Both the position numbers and the translations under genes were made by a program. Shown here in pieces: positions 48,864-62,106 of a DNA stretch of 64,000 bases; positions within the stretch are counted from its first letter, which is position 1; each line of letters begins with the position of its first letter. The notes under the pieces were generated by a model. The model did no database searches. It saw only the letters and a program-made list of their open reading frames with translations, and had not been told where the DNA came from. The DNA comes from Limanda limanda (Eukaryota > Chordata > Actinopteri > Pleuronectiformes > Pleuronectidae): positions 124,001 through 188,000 of the forward strand of contig NW_026870450.1 of NCBI RefSeq assembly GCF_963576545.1. Reading direction: 5' to 3'.

Positions 48864-51800
48864 GAGATATTCTTGAATAACTTTTTTTGTGAAGGTCGGA
48901 GAGACTTGAAAAGTGGTTGCATCTGGACTAATTTGGGTCCTGCAGATCGATTGGTACCATCCCCGAGCTTGTACGACCTTCGGAAGAGGTCGACCGACGA
49001 AATTCCCCCAAATCTGAGGAGATATTCTTGAATAACTTTTTTTGTGAAGGTCGGAGAGACTTGCAAGTAGGCTCTACCCCCACTAAATGGGGTTGCGCGC
49101 ATCGATCGGTACCATCCTTGAGCTTCTCCGACTTTCGGAAGGGTTAGGGTTAGGGTTAGGGATGAAAGCACATAGGAGAAAGAGATATTCTTGAATAACT
49201 TTTTTTGTGAAGGTCGGAGAGACTTGGAAAGTGGTTGCATCTGGACTAATTTGGGTCCTGCGGATCGATTGGTACCATCCCCGAGCTTGTACGACCTTCG
49301 GAAGAGGTCGACCGACGAAATTCCCCCAAATCTGAGGAGATATTCTTGAATAACTTTTTTTTTGAAGGTCGGAGAGACTTGCAAGTAGGCTCTACCCCCA
49401 CTAAATGGGGTTGCGCGCATCGATCGGTACCATCCTTGAGCTTCTCCGACTTTCGGAAGGGTTAGGGTTAGGGTTAGGGATGAAAGCACATAGGAGAAAG
49501 AGATATTCTTGAATAACTTTTTTTGTGAAGGTCGGAGAGACTTGGAAAGTGGTTGCATCTGGACTAATTTGGGTCCTGCGGATCGATTGGTACCATCCCC
49601 GAGCTTGTACGACCTTCGGAAGAGGTCGACCGACGAAATTCCCCCAAATCTGAGGAGATATTCTTGAATAACTTTTTTTGTGAAGGTCGGAGAGACTTGC
49701 AAGTAGGCTCTACCCCCACTAAATGGGGTTGCGCGCATCGATCGGTACCATCCTTGAGCTTCTCCGACTTTCGGAAGGGTTAGGGTTAGGGTTAGGGATG
49801 AAAGCACATAGGAGAAAGAGATATTCTTGAATAACTTTTTTTGTGAAGGTCGGAGAGACTTGGAAAGTGGTTGCATCTGGACTAATTTGGGTCCTGCGGA
49901 TCGATTGGTACCATCCCCGAGCTTGTACGACCTTCGGAAGAGGTCGACCGACGAAATTCCCCCAAATCTGAGGAGATATTCTTGAATAACTTTTTTTGTG
50001 AAGGTCGGAGAGACTTGCAAGTAGGCTCTACCCCCACTAAATGGGGTAGCGCGCATCGATCGGTACCATCCTTGAGCTTCTCCGACTTTCGGAAGGGTTA
50101 GGGTTAGGGTTAGGGATGAAAGCACATAGGAGAAAGAGATATTCTTGAATAACTTTTTTTGTGAAGGTCGGAGAGACTTGAAAAGTGGTTGCATCTGGAC
50201 TAATTTGGGTCCTGCGGATCGATTGGTACCATCCCCGAGCTTGTACGACCTTCGGAAGAGGTCGACCGACGAAATTCCCCCAAATCTGAGGAGATATTCT
50301 TGAATAACTTTTTTTGTGAAGGTCGGAGAGACTTGCAAGTAGGCTCTACCCCCACTAAATGGGGTTGCGCGCATCGATCGGTACCATCCTTGAGCTTCTC
50401 CGACTTTCGGAAGGGTTAGGGTTAGGGTTAGGGATGAAAGCACATAGGAGAAAGAGATATTCTTGAATAACTTTTTTTGTGAAGGTCGGAGAGACTTGGA
50501 AAGTGGTTGCATCTGGACTAATTTGGGTCCTGCGGATCGATTGGTACCATCCCCGAGCTTGTACGACCTTCGGAAGAGGTCGACCGACGAAATTCCCCCA
50601 AATCTGAGGAGATATTCTTGAATAACTTTTTTTGTGAAGGTCGGAGAGACTTGCAAGTAGGCTCTACCCCCACTAAATGGGGTTGCGCGCATCGATCGGT
50701 ACCATCCTTGAGCTTCTCCGACTTTCGGAAGGGTTAGGGTTAGGGTTAGGGATGAAAGCACATAGGAGAAAGAGATATTCTTGAATAACTTTTTTTGTGA
50801 AGGTCGGAGAGACTTGGAAAGTGGTTGCATCTGGACTAATTTGGGTCCTGCGGATCGATTGGTACCATCCCCGAGCTTGTACGACCTTCGGAAGAGGTCG
50901 ACCGACGAAATTCCCCCAAATCTGAGGAGATATTCTTGAATAACTTTTTTTGTGAAGGTCGGAGAGACTTGCAAGTAGGCTCTACCCCCACTAAATGGGG
51001 TTGCGCGCATCGATCGGTACCATCCTTGAGCTTCTCCGACTTTTGGAAGGGTTAGGGTTAGGGTTAGGGATGAAAGCACATAGGAGAAAGAGATATTCTT
51101 GAATAACTTTTTTTGTGAAGGTCGGAGAGACTTGGAAAGTGGTTGCATCTGGACTAATTTGGGTCCTGCGGATCGATTGGTACCATCCCCGAGCTTGTAC
51201 GACCTTCGGAAGAGGTCGACCGACGAAATTCCCCCAAATCTGAGGAGATATTCTTGAATAACTTTTTTTGTGAAGGTCGGAGAGACTTGCAAGTAGGCTC
51301 TACCCCCACTAAATGGGGTTGCGCGCATCGATCGGTACCATCCTTGAGCTTCTCCGACTTTCGGAAGGGTTAGGGTTAGGGTTAGGGATGAAAGCACATA
51401 GGAGAAAGAGATATTCTTGAATAACTTTTTTTGTGAAGGTCGGAGAGACTTGGAAAGTGGTTGCATCTGGACTAATTTGGGTCCTGCGGATCGATTGGTA
51501 CCATCCCCGAGCTTGTACGACCTTCGGAAGAGGTCGACCGACGAAATTCCCCCAAATCTGAGGAGATATTCTTGAATAACTTTTTTTTTGAAGGTCGGAG
51601 AGACTTGCAAGTAGGCTCTACCCCCACTAAATGGGGTTGCGCGCATCGATCGGTACCATCCTTGAGCTTCTCCGACTTTCGGAAGGGTTAGGGTTAGGGA
51701 TGAAAGCACATAGGAGAAAGAGATATTCTTGAATAACTTTTTTTGTGAAGGTCGGAGAGACTTGGAAAGTGGTTGCATCTGGACTAATTTGGGTCCTGCG

Positions 51801-52037
51801 GATCGATTGGTACCATCCCCGAGCTTGTACGACCTTCGGAAGAGGTCGACCGACGAAATTCCCCCAAATCTGAGGAGATATTCTTGAATAACTTTTTTTT
51901 TGAAGGTCGGAGAGACTTGCAAGTAGGCTCTACCCCCACTAAATGGGGTTGCGCGCATCGATCGGTACCATCCTTGAGCTTCTCCGACTTTCGGAAGGGT
52001 TAGGGTTAGGGTTAGGGATGAAAGCACATAGGAGAAA
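48864..52037 (+). repeat. Run of 10 BA dimers
   Basis: Twenty monomers alternate without exception (10 x 318 bp minus one TTAGGG). Only one A in the run is A1 (49973), and the B after it is the GAAAAG type, a pairing also seen at 39797, 42661, 43933, 46316, 56343 and 57615. A private GACTTTTGG change lies at 50927-51089. The 1164-codon minus-strand open frame over this run is a by-product of the 318-bp period. Confidence 0.93.
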
Positions 52038-52355
52038 GAGATATTCTTGAATAACTTTTTTTGTGAAGGTCGGAGAGACTTGCAAGTAGGCTCTACCCCC
52101 ACTAAATGGGGTAGCGCGCATCGATCGGTACCATCCTTGAGCTTCTCCGACTTTCGGAAGGGTTAGGGTTAGGGTTAGGGATGAAAGCACATAGGAGAAA
52201 GAGATATTCTTGAATAACTTTTTTTGTGAAGGTCGGAGAGACTTGGAAAGTGGTTGCATCTGGACTAATTTGGGTCCTGCGGATCGATTGGTACCATCCC
52301 CGAGCTTGTACGACCTTCGGAAGAGGTCGACCGACGAAATTCCCCCAAATCTGAG

Positions 52356-53953
52356 GAGATATTCTTGAATAACTTTTTTTGTGAAGGTCGGAGAGACTTG
52401 CAAGTAGGCTCTACCCCCACTAAATGGGGTTGCGCGCATCGATCGGTACCATCCTTGAGCTTCTCCGACTTTCGGAAGGGTTAGGGTTAGGGTTAGGGAT
52501 GAAAGCACATAGGAGAAAGAGATATTCTTGAATAACTTTTTTTGTGAAGGTCGGAGAGACTTGGAAAGTGGTTGCATCTGGACTAATTTGGGTCCTGCAG
52601 ATCGATTGGTACCATCCCCGAGCTTGTACGACCTTCGGAAGAGGTCGACCGACGAAATTCCCCCAAATCTGAGGAGATATTCTTGAATAACTTTTTTTGT
52701 GAAGGTCGGAGAGACTTGCAAGTAGGCTCTACCCCCACTAAATGGGGTTGCGCGCATCGATCAGTACCATCTTTGAGCTTCTCCGACTTTCGGAAGGGTT
52801 AGGGTTAGGGTTAGGGATGAAAGCACATAGGAGAAAGAGATATTCTTGAATAACTTTTTTTGTGAAGGTCGGAGAGACTTGCAAGTAGGCTCTACCCCCA
52901 CTAAATGGGGTAGCGCGCATCGATCGGTACCATCCTTGAGCTTCTCCGACTTTCGGAAGGGTTAGGGTTAGGGTTAGGGATGAAAGCACATAGGAGAAAG
53001 AGATATTCTTGAATAACTTTTTTTGTGAAGGTCGGAGAGACTTGGAAAGTGGTTGCATCTGGACTAATTTGGGTCCTGCGGATCGATTGGTACCATCCCC
53101 GAGCTTGTACGACCTTCGGAAGAGGTCGACCGACGAAATTCCCCCAAATCTGAGGAGATATTCTTGAATAACTTTTTTTGTGAAGGTCGGAGAGACTTGC
53201 AAGTAGGCTCTACCCCCACTAAATGGGGTTGCGCGCATCGATCGGTACCATCCTTGAGCTTCTCCGACTTTCGGAAGGGTTAGGGTTAGGGTTAGGGATG
53301 AAAGCACATAGGAGAAAGAGATATTCTTGAATAACTTTTTTTGTGAAGGTCGGAGAGACTTGGAAAGTGGTTGCATCTGGACTAATTTGGGTCCTGCAGA
53401 TCGATTGGTACCATCCCCGAGCTTGTACGACCTTCGGAAGAGGTCGACCGACGAAATTCCCCCAAATCTGAGGAGATATTCTTGAATAACTTTTTTTGTG
53501 AAGGTCGGAGAGACTTGCAAGTAGGCTCTACCCCCACTAAATGGGGTTGCGCGCATCGATCAGTACCATCTTTGAGCTTCTCCGACTTTCGGAAGGGTTA
53601 GGGTTAGGGTTAGGGATGAAAGCACATAGGAGAAAGAGATATTCTTGAATAACTTTTTTTGTGAAGGTCGGAGAGACTTGCAAGTAGGCTCTACCCCCAC
53701 TAAATGGGGTAGCGCGCATCGATCGGTACCATCCTTGAGCTTCTCCGACTTTCGGAAGGGTTAGGGTTAGGGTTAGGGATGAAAGCACATAGGAGAAAGA
53801 GATATTCTTGAATAACTTTTTTTGTGAAGGTCGGAGAGACTTGGAAAGTGGTTGCATCTGGACTAATTTGGGTCCTGCGGATCGATTGGTACCATCCCCG
53901 AGCTTGTACGACCTTCGGAAGAGGTCGACCGACGAAATTCCCCCAAATCTGAG
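52356..53953 (+). repeat. 799-bp tandem duplication carrying CAGTACCATCTTT
   Basis: Two adjacent copies, 52356-53154 and 53155-53953, of A2, B (CTGCAGATC), A2 (CAGTACCATCTTT), A1, B. The related blocks in Segment V, around 41544 and 48063, hold this unit once. The flanks (51563-53154) match 46952-48543 at +4611 bp. Confidence 0.93.
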
Positions 53954-54279
53954 GAGATATTCTTGAATAACTTTTTTTTTGAAGGTCGGAGAGACTTGCA
54001 AGTAGGCTCTACCCCCACTAAATGGGGTTGCGCGCATCGATCGGTACCATCCTTGAGCTTCTCCGACTTTCGGAAGGGTTAGGGTTAGGGTTAGGGATGA
54101 AAGCACATAGGAGAAAGAGATATTCTTGAATAACTTTTTTTGTGAAGGTCGGAGAGACTTGCAAGTAGGCTCTACCCCCACTAAATGGGGTAGCGCGCAT
54201 CGATCGGTACCATCCTTGAGCTTCTCCGACTTTCGGAAGGGTTAGGGTTAGGGTTAGGGATGAAAGCACATAGGAGAAA

Positions 54280-57200
54280 GAGATATTCTTGAATAACTTT
54301 TTTTGTGAAGGTCGGAGAGACTTGAAAAGTGGTTGCATCTGGACTAATTTGGGTCCTGCAGATCGATTGGTACCATCCCCGAGCTTGTACGACCTTCGGA
54401 AGAGGTCGACCGACGAAATTCCCCCAAATCTGAGGAGATATTCTTGAATAACTTTTTTTGTGAAGGTCGGAGAGACTTGCAAGTAGGCTCTACCCCCACT
54501 AAATGGGGTTGCGCGCATCGATCGGTACCATCCTTGAGCTTCTCCGACTTTCGGAAGGGTTAGGGTTAGGGTTAGGGATGAAAGCACATAGGAGAAAGAG
54601 ATATTCTTGAATAACTTTTTTTGTGAAGGTCGGAGAGACTTGGAAAGTGGTTGCATCTGGACTAATTTGGGTCCTGCGGATCGATTGGTACCATCCCCGA
54701 GCTTGTACGACCTTCGGAAGAGGTCGACCGACGAAATTCCCCCAAATCTGAGGAGATATTCTTGAATAACTTTTTTTGTGAAGGTCGGAGAGACTTGCAA
54801 GTAGGCTCTACCCCCACTAAATGGGGTTGCGCGCATCGATCGGTACCATCCTTGAGCTTCTCCGACTTTCGGAAGGGTTAGGGTTAGGGTTAGGGATGAA
54901 AGCACATAGGAGAAAGAGATATTCTTGAATAACTTTTTTTGTGAAGGTCGGAGAGACTTGGAAAGTGGTTGCATCTGGACTAATTTGGGTCCTGCGGATC
55001 GATTGGTACCATCCCCGAGCTTGTACGACCTTCGGAAGAGGTCGACCGACGAAATTCCCCCAAATCTGAGGAGATATTCTTGAATAACTTTTTTTGTGAA
55101 GGTCGGAGAGACTTGCAAGTAGGCTCTACCCCCACTAAATGGGGTTGCGCGCATCGATCGGTACCATCCTTGAGCTTCTCCGACTTTCGGAAGGGTTAGG
55201 GTTAGGGTTAGGGATGAAAGCACATAGGAGAAAGAGATATTCTTGAATAACTTTTTTTGTGAAGGTCGGAGAGACTTGGAAAGTGGTTGCATCTGGACTA
55301 ATTTGGGTCCTGCGGATCGATTGGTACCATCCCCGAGCTTGTACGACCTTCGGAAGAGGTCGACCGACGAAATTCCCCCAAATCTGAGGAGATATTCTTG
55401 AATAACTTTTTTTGTGAAGGTCGGAGAGACTTGCAAGTAGGCTCTACCCCCACTAAATGGGGTAGCGCGCATCGATCGGTACCATCCTTGAGCTTCTCCG
55501 ACTTTCGGAAGGGTTAGGGTTAGGGTTAGGGATGAAAGCACATAGGAGAAAGAGATATTCTTGAATAACTTTTTTTGTGAAGGTCGGAGAGACTTGGAAA
55601 GTGGTTGCATCTGGACTAATTTGGGTCCTGCGGATCGATTGGTACCATCCCCGAGCTTGTACGACCTTCGGAAGAGGTCGACCGACGAAATTCCCCCAAA
55701 TCTGAGGAGATATTCTTGAATAACTTTTTTTGTGAAGGTCGGAGAGACTTGCAAGTAGGCTCTACCCCCACTAAATGGGGTTGCGCGCATCGATCGGTAC
55801 CATCCTTGAGCTTCTCCGACTTTCGGAAGGGTTAGGGTTAGGGTTAGGGATGAAAGCACATAGGAGAAAGAGATATTCTTGAATAACTTTTTTTGTGAAG
55901 GTCGGAGAGACTTGGAAAGTGGTTGCATCTGGACTAATTTGGGTCCTGCGGATCGATTGGTACCATCCCCGAGCTTGTACGACCTTCGGAAGAGGTCGAC
56001 CGACGAAATTCCCCCAAATCTGAGGAGATATTCTTGAATAACTTTTTTTGTGAAGGTCGGAGAGACTTGCAAGTAGGCTCTACCCCCACTAAATGGGGTT
56101 GCGCGCATCGATCGGTACCATCCTTGAGCTTCTCCGACTTTCGGAAGGGTTAGGGTTAGGGTTAGGGATGAAAGCACATAGGAGAAAGAGATATTCTTGA
56201 ATAACTTTTTTTGTGAAGGTCGGAGAGACTTGGAAAGTGGTTGCATCTGGACTAATTTGGGTCCTGCGGATCGATTGGTACCATCCCCGAGCTTGTACGA
56301 CCTTCGGAAGAGGTCGACCGACGAAATTCCCCCAAATCTGAGGAGATATTCTTGAATAACTTTTTTTGTGAAGGTCGGAGAGACTTGCAAGTAGGCTCTA
56401 CCCCCACTAAATGGGGTAGCGCGCATCGATCGGTACCATCCTTGAGCTTCTCCGACTTTCGGAAGGGTTAGGGTTAGGGTTAGGGATGAAAGCACATAGG
56501 AGAAAGAGATATTCTTGAATAACTTTTTTTGTGAAGGTCGGAGAGACTTGAAAAGTGGTTGCATCTGGACTAATTTGGGTCCTGCGGATCGATTGGTACC
56601 ATCCCCGAGCTTGTACGACCTTCGGAAGAGGTCGACCGACGAAATTCCCCCAAATCTGAGGAGATATTCTTGAATAACTTTTTTTGTGAAGGTCGGAGAG
56701 ACTTGCAAGTAGGCTCTACCCCCACTAAATGGGGTTGCGCGCATCGATCGGTACCATCCTTGAGCTTCTCCGACTTTCGGAAGGGTTAGGGTTAGGGTTA
56801 GGGATGAAAGCACATAGGAGAAAGAGATATTCTTGAATAACTTTTTTTGTGAAGGTCGGAGAGACTTGGAAAGTGGTTGCATCTGGACTAATTTGGGTCC
56901 TGCGGATCGATTGGTACCATCCCCGAGCTTGTACGACCTTCGGAAGAGGTCGACCGACGAAATTCCCCCAAATCTGAGGAGATATTCTTGAATAACTTTT
57001 TTTGTGAAGGTCGGAGAGACTTGCAAGTAGGCTCTACCCCCACTAAATGGGGTTGCGCGCATCGATCGGTACCATCCTTGAGCTTCTCCGACTTTCGGAA
57101 GGGTTAGGGTTAGGGTTAGGGATGAAAGCACATAGGAGAAAGAGATATTCTTGAATAACTTTTTTTGTGAAGGTCGGAGAGACTTGGAAAGTGGTTGCAT

Positions 57201-58731
57201 CTGGACTAATTTGGGTCCTGCGGATCGATTGGTACCATCCCCGAGCTTGTACGACCTTCGGAAGAGGTCGACCGACGAAATTCCCCCAAATCTGAGGAGA
57301 TATTCTTGAATAACTTTTTTTGTGAAGGTCGGAGAGACTTGCAAGTAGGCTCTACCCCCACTAAATGGGGTTGCGCGCATCGATCGGTACCATCCTTGAG
57401 CTTCTCCGACTTTCGGAAGGGTTAGGGTTAGGGTTAGGGATGAAAGCACATAGGAGAAAGAGATATTCTTGAATAACTTTTTTTGTGAAGGTCGGAGAGA
57501 CTTGGAAAGTGGTTGCATCTGGACTAATTTGGGTCCTGCGGATCGATTGGTACCATCTCCGAGCTTGTACGACCTTCGGAAGAGGTCGACCGACGAAATT
57601 CCCCCAAATCTGAGGAGATATTCTTGAATAACTTTTTTTGTGAAGGTCGGAGAGACTTGCAAGTAGGCTCTACCCCCACTAAATGGGGTAGCGCGCATCG
57701 ATCGGTACCATCCTTGAGCTTCTCCGACTTTCGGAAGGGTTAGGGTTAGGGTTAGGGATGAAAGCACATAGGAGAAAGAGATATTCTTGAATAACTTTTT
57801 TTGTGAAGGTCGGAGAGACTTGAAAAGTGGTTGCATCTGGACTAATTTGGGTCCTGCGGATCGATTGGTACCATCCCCGAGCTTGTACGACCTTCGGAAG
57901 AGGTCGACCGACGAAATTCCCCCAAATCTGAGGAGATATTCTTGAATAACTTTTTTTGTGAAGGTCGGAGAGACTTGCAAGTAGGCTCTACCCCCACTAA
58001 ATGGGGTTGCGCGCATCGATCGGTACCATCCTTGAGCTTCTCCGACTTTCGGAAGGGTTAGGGTTAGGGTTAGGGATGAAAGCACATAGGAGAAAGAGAT
58101 ATTCTTGAATAACTTTTTTTGTGAAGGTCGGAGAGACTTGGAAAGTGGTTGCATCTGGACTAATTTGGGTCCTGCGGATCGATTGGTACCATCCCCGAGC
58201 TTGTACGACCTTCGGAAGAGGTCGACCGACGAAATTCCCCCAAATCTGAGGAGATATTCTTGAATAACTTTTTTTGTGAAGGTCGGAGAGACTTGCAAGT
58301 AGGCTCTACCCCCACTAAATGGGGTTGCGCGCATCGATCGGTACCATCCTTGAGCTTCTCCGACTTTCGGAAGGGTTAGGGTTAGGGTTAGGGATGAAAG
58401 CACATAGGAGAAAGAGATATTCTTGAATAACTTTTTTTGTGAAGGTCGGAGAGACTTGGAAAGTGGTTGCATCTGGACTAATTTGGGTCCTGCGGATCGA
58501 TTGGTACCATCCCCGAGCTTGTACGACCTTCGGAAGAGGTCGACCGACGAAATTCCCCCAAATCTGAGGAGATATTCTTGAATAACTTTTTTTTTGAAGG
58601 TCGGAGAGACTTGCAAGTAGGCTCTACCCCCACTAAATGGGGTTGCGCACATCGATCGGTACCATCCTTGAGCTTCTCCGACTTTCGGAAGGGTTAGGGT
58701 TAGGGTTAGGGATGAAAGCACATAGGAGAAA
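54280..58731 (+). repeat. Longest run of strict BA dimers (14 dimers, 4452 bp)
   Basis: Twenty-eight monomers alternate B and A with every A at n=3, so the whole stretch has a perfect 318-bp period. A1 appears at 55389, 56343 and 57615, and all other A are A2. Very few substitutions occur, for example CATCTCCGAGC at 57460-57614. This is the most homogeneous part of the window and probably the youngest amplification. An open minus-strand frame spans it because 318 is divisible by three. Confidence 0.93.
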
Positions 58732-59970
58732 GAGATATTCTTGAATAACTTTTTTTGTGAAGGTCGGAGAGACTTGCAAGTAGGCTCTACCCCCACTAAA
58801 TGGGGTAGCGCGCATCGATCGGTACCATCCTTGAGCTTCTCCGACTTTCGGAAGGGTTAGGGTTAGGGTTAGGGATGAAAGCACATAGGAGAAAGAGATA
58901 TTCTTGAATAACTTTTTTTGTGAAGGTCGGAGAGACTTGGAAAGTGGTTGCATCTGGACTAATTTGGGTCCTGCGGATCGATTGGTACCATCCCCGAGCT
59001 TGTACGACCTTCGGAAGAGGTCGACCGACGAAATTCCCCCAAATCTGAGGAGATATTCTTGAATAACTTTTTTTGTGAAGGTCGGAGAGACTTGCAAGTA
59101 GGCTCTACCCCCACTAAATGGGGTTGCGCGCATCGATCGGTACCATCCTTGAGCTTCTCCGACTTTCGGAAGGGTTAGGGTTAGGGTTAGGGATGAAAGC
59201 ACATAGGAGAAAGAGATATTCTTGAATAACTTTTTTTGTGAAGGTCGGAGAGACTTGGAAAGTGGTTGCATCTGGACTAATTTGGGTCCTGCGGATCGAT
59301 TGGTACAATCCCCGAGCTTGTACGACCTTCGGAAGAGGTCGACCGACGAAATTCCCCCAAATCTGAGGAGATATTCTTGAATAACTTTTTTTTTGAAGGT
59401 CGGAGAGACTTGCAAGTAGGCTCTACCCCCACTAAATGGGGTTGCGCGCATCGATCGGTACCATCCTTGAGCTTCTCCGACTTTCGGAAGGGTTAGGGTT
59501 AGGGTTAGGGATGAAAGCACATAGGAGAAAGAGATATTCTTGAATAACTTTTTTTGTGAAGGTCGGAAAGACTTGCAAGTAGGCTCTACCCCCACTAAAT
59601 GGGGTAGCGCGCATCGATCGGTACCATCCTTGAGCTTCTCCGACTTTCGGAAGGGTTAGGGTTAGGGTTAGGGATGAAAGCACATAGGAGAAAGAGATAT
59701 TCTTGAATAACTTTTTTTGTGAAGGTCGGAGAGACTTGGAAAGTGGTTGCATCTGGACTAATTTGGGTCCTGCGGATCGATTGGTACCATCCCCGAGCTT
59801 GTACGACCTTCGGAAGAGGTCGACCGACGAAATTCCCCCAAATCTGAGGAGATATTCTTGAATAACTTTTTTTGTGAAGGTCGGAGAGACTTGCAAGTAG
59901 GCTCTACCCCCACTAAATGGGGTAGCGCGCATCGATCGGTACCATCCTTGAGCTTCTCCGACTTTCGGAA

Positions 59971-59991
59971 GGGTTAGGGTAAGGGTTAGGG
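59971..59991 (+). repeat. Telomere tract with an internal TAAGGG substitution
   Basis: In the A1 monomer at 59849-60011 the second TTAGGG reads TAAGGG (change at 59981). The four G-runs survive, but the tandem TTAGGGTTA register is broken. This is the only base substitution I noticed inside any telomere tract. Confidence 0.93.
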
Positions 59992-61136
59992 ATGAAAGCA
60001 CATAGGAGAAAGAGATATTCTTGAATAACTTTTTTTGTGAAGGTCGGAGAGACTTGCAAGTAGGCTCTACCCCCACTAAATGGGGTAGCGCGCATCGATC
60101 GGTACCATCCTTGAGCTTCTCCGACTTTCGGAAGGGTTAGGGTTAGGGTTAGGGATGAAAGCACATAGGAGAAAGAGATATTCTTGAATAACTTTTTTTG
60201 TGAAGGTCGGAGAGACTTGGAAAGTGGTTGCATCTGGACTAATTTGGGTCCTGCGGATCGATTGGTACCATCCCCGAGCTTGTACGACCTTCGGAAGAGG
60301 TCGACCGACGAAATTCCCCCAAATCTGAGGAGATATTCTTGAATAACTTTTTTTGTGAAGGTCGGAGAGACTTGCAAGTAGGCTCTACCCCCACTAAATG
60401 GGGTTGCGCGCATCGATCGGTACCATCCTTGAGCTTCTCCGACTTTCGGAAGGGTTAGGGTTAGGGTTAGGGATGAAAGCACATAGGAGAAAGAGATATT
60501 CTTGAATAACTTTTTTTGTGAAGGTCGGAGAGACTTGCAAGTAGGCTCTACCCCCACTAAATGGGGTAGCGCGCATCGATCGGTACCATCCTTGAGCTTC
60601 TCCGACTTTCGGAAGGGTTAGGGTTAGGGTTAGGGATGAAAGCACATAGGAGAAAGAGATATTCTTGAATAACTTTTTTTGTGAAGGTCGGAGAGACTTG
60701 CAAGTAGGCTCTACCCCCACTAAATGGGGTAGTGCGCATCGATCGGTACCATCCTTGAGCTTCTCCGACTTTCGGAAGGGTTAGGGTTAGGGTTAGGGAT
60801 GAAAGCACATAGGAGAAAGAGATATTCTTGAATAACTTTTTTTGTGAAGGTCGGAGAGACTTGCAAGTAGGCTCTACCCCCACTAAATGGGGTAGCACGC
60901 ATCGATCGGTACCATCCTTGAGCTTCTCCGACTTTCGGAAGGGTTAGGGTTAGGGTTAGGGATGAAAGCACATAGGAGAAAGAGATATTCTTGAATAACT
61001 TTTTTTGTGAAGGTCGGAGAGACTTGGAAAGTGGTTGCATCTGGACTAATTTGGGTCCTGCGGATCGATTGGTACCATCCCCGAGCTTGTACGACCTTCG
61101 GAAGAGGTCGACCGACGAAATTCCCCCAAATCTGAG

Positions 61137-62106
61137 GAGATATTCTTGAATAACTTTTTTTGTGAAGGTCGGAGAGACTTGCAAGTAGGCTCTACCCCCA
61201 CAAAATGGGGTTGCGCGCATCGATCGGTACCATCCTTGAGCTTCTCCGACTTTCGGAAGGGTTAGGGTTAGGGTTAGGGATGAAAGCACATAGGAGAAAG
61301 AGATATTCTTGAATAACTTTTTTTGTGAAGGTCGGAGAGACTTGCAAGTAGGCTCTACCCCCACTAAATGGGGTAGCGCGCATCGATCGGTACCATCCTT
61401 GAGCTTCTCCGACTTTCGGAAGGGTTAGGGTTAGGGTTAGGGATGAAAGCACATAGGAGAAAGAGATATTCTTGAATAACTTTTTTTGTGAAGGTCGGAG
61501 AGACTTGGAAAGTGGTTGCATCTGGACTAATTTGGGTCCTGCGGATCGATTGGTACCATCCCCGAGCTTGTACGACCTTCGGAAGAGGTCGACCGACGAA
61601 ATTCCCCCAAATCTGAGGAGATATTCTTGAATAACTTTTTTTGTGAAGGTCGGAGAGACTTGCAAGTAGGCTCTACCCCCACAAAATGGGGTTGCGCGCA
61701 TCGATCGGTACCATCCTTGAGCTTCTCCGACTTTCGGAAGGGTTAGGGTTAGGGTTAGGGATGAAAGCACATAGGAGAAAGAGATATTCTTGAATAACTT
61801 TTTTTGTGAAGGTCGGAGAGACTTGCAAGTAGGCTCTACCCCCACTAAATGGGGTAGCGCGCATCGATCGGTACCATCCTTGAGCTTCTCCGACTTTCGG
61901 AAGGGTTAGGGTTAGGGTTAGGGATGAAAGCACATAGGAGAAAGAGATATTCTTGAATAACTTTTTTTGTGAAGGTCGGAGAGACTTGCAAGTAGGCTCT
62001 ACCCCCACTAAATGGGGTAGCGCGCATCGATCGGTACCATCTTTGAGCTTCTCCGACTTTCGGAAGGGTTAGGGTTAGGGTTAGGGATGAAAGCACATAG
62101 GAGAAA
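61137..62106 (+). repeat. Local 481-bp trimer duplication (A2-A1-B)
   Basis: A2 (CACAAAA), A1, B at 61137-61617 is followed by A2 (CACAAAA), A1, A1 at 61618-62106. The unique CACTAAA to CACAAAA change occurs only in these two A2 units, so one was copied from the other. It removes a minus-strand stop and slightly lengthens two spurious open frames. Confidence 0.92.

Larger units (their letters stand above)
37895..59367 (+). repeat. AB-rich domain (135 monomers, 46% B)
   Basis: B makes up 62 of 135 monomers here against about 35% elsewhere. Strict B-A alternation dominates, so the local period is the 318-bp dimer. Runs of two A units occur only in isolated places, and no run of three or four A occurs. 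The domain is bracketed by the two copies of Segment VII. Confidence 0.88.

Noticed and set aside
54018..58796. Long minus-strand open frames (1592, 1164, 646 codons and many shorter) as repeat-protein genes
   Set aside because: They are the satellite read in one frame. Every A-A junction (163 bp) shifts the frame and ends them, so their lengths follow monomer order. The longest frames begin at GTG, although an in-frame ATG recurs in each dimer. Common variants at the CTCTACC site change the encoded residue (Arg to Thr, Lys, Ile or Asn), so there is no sign of protein constraint.
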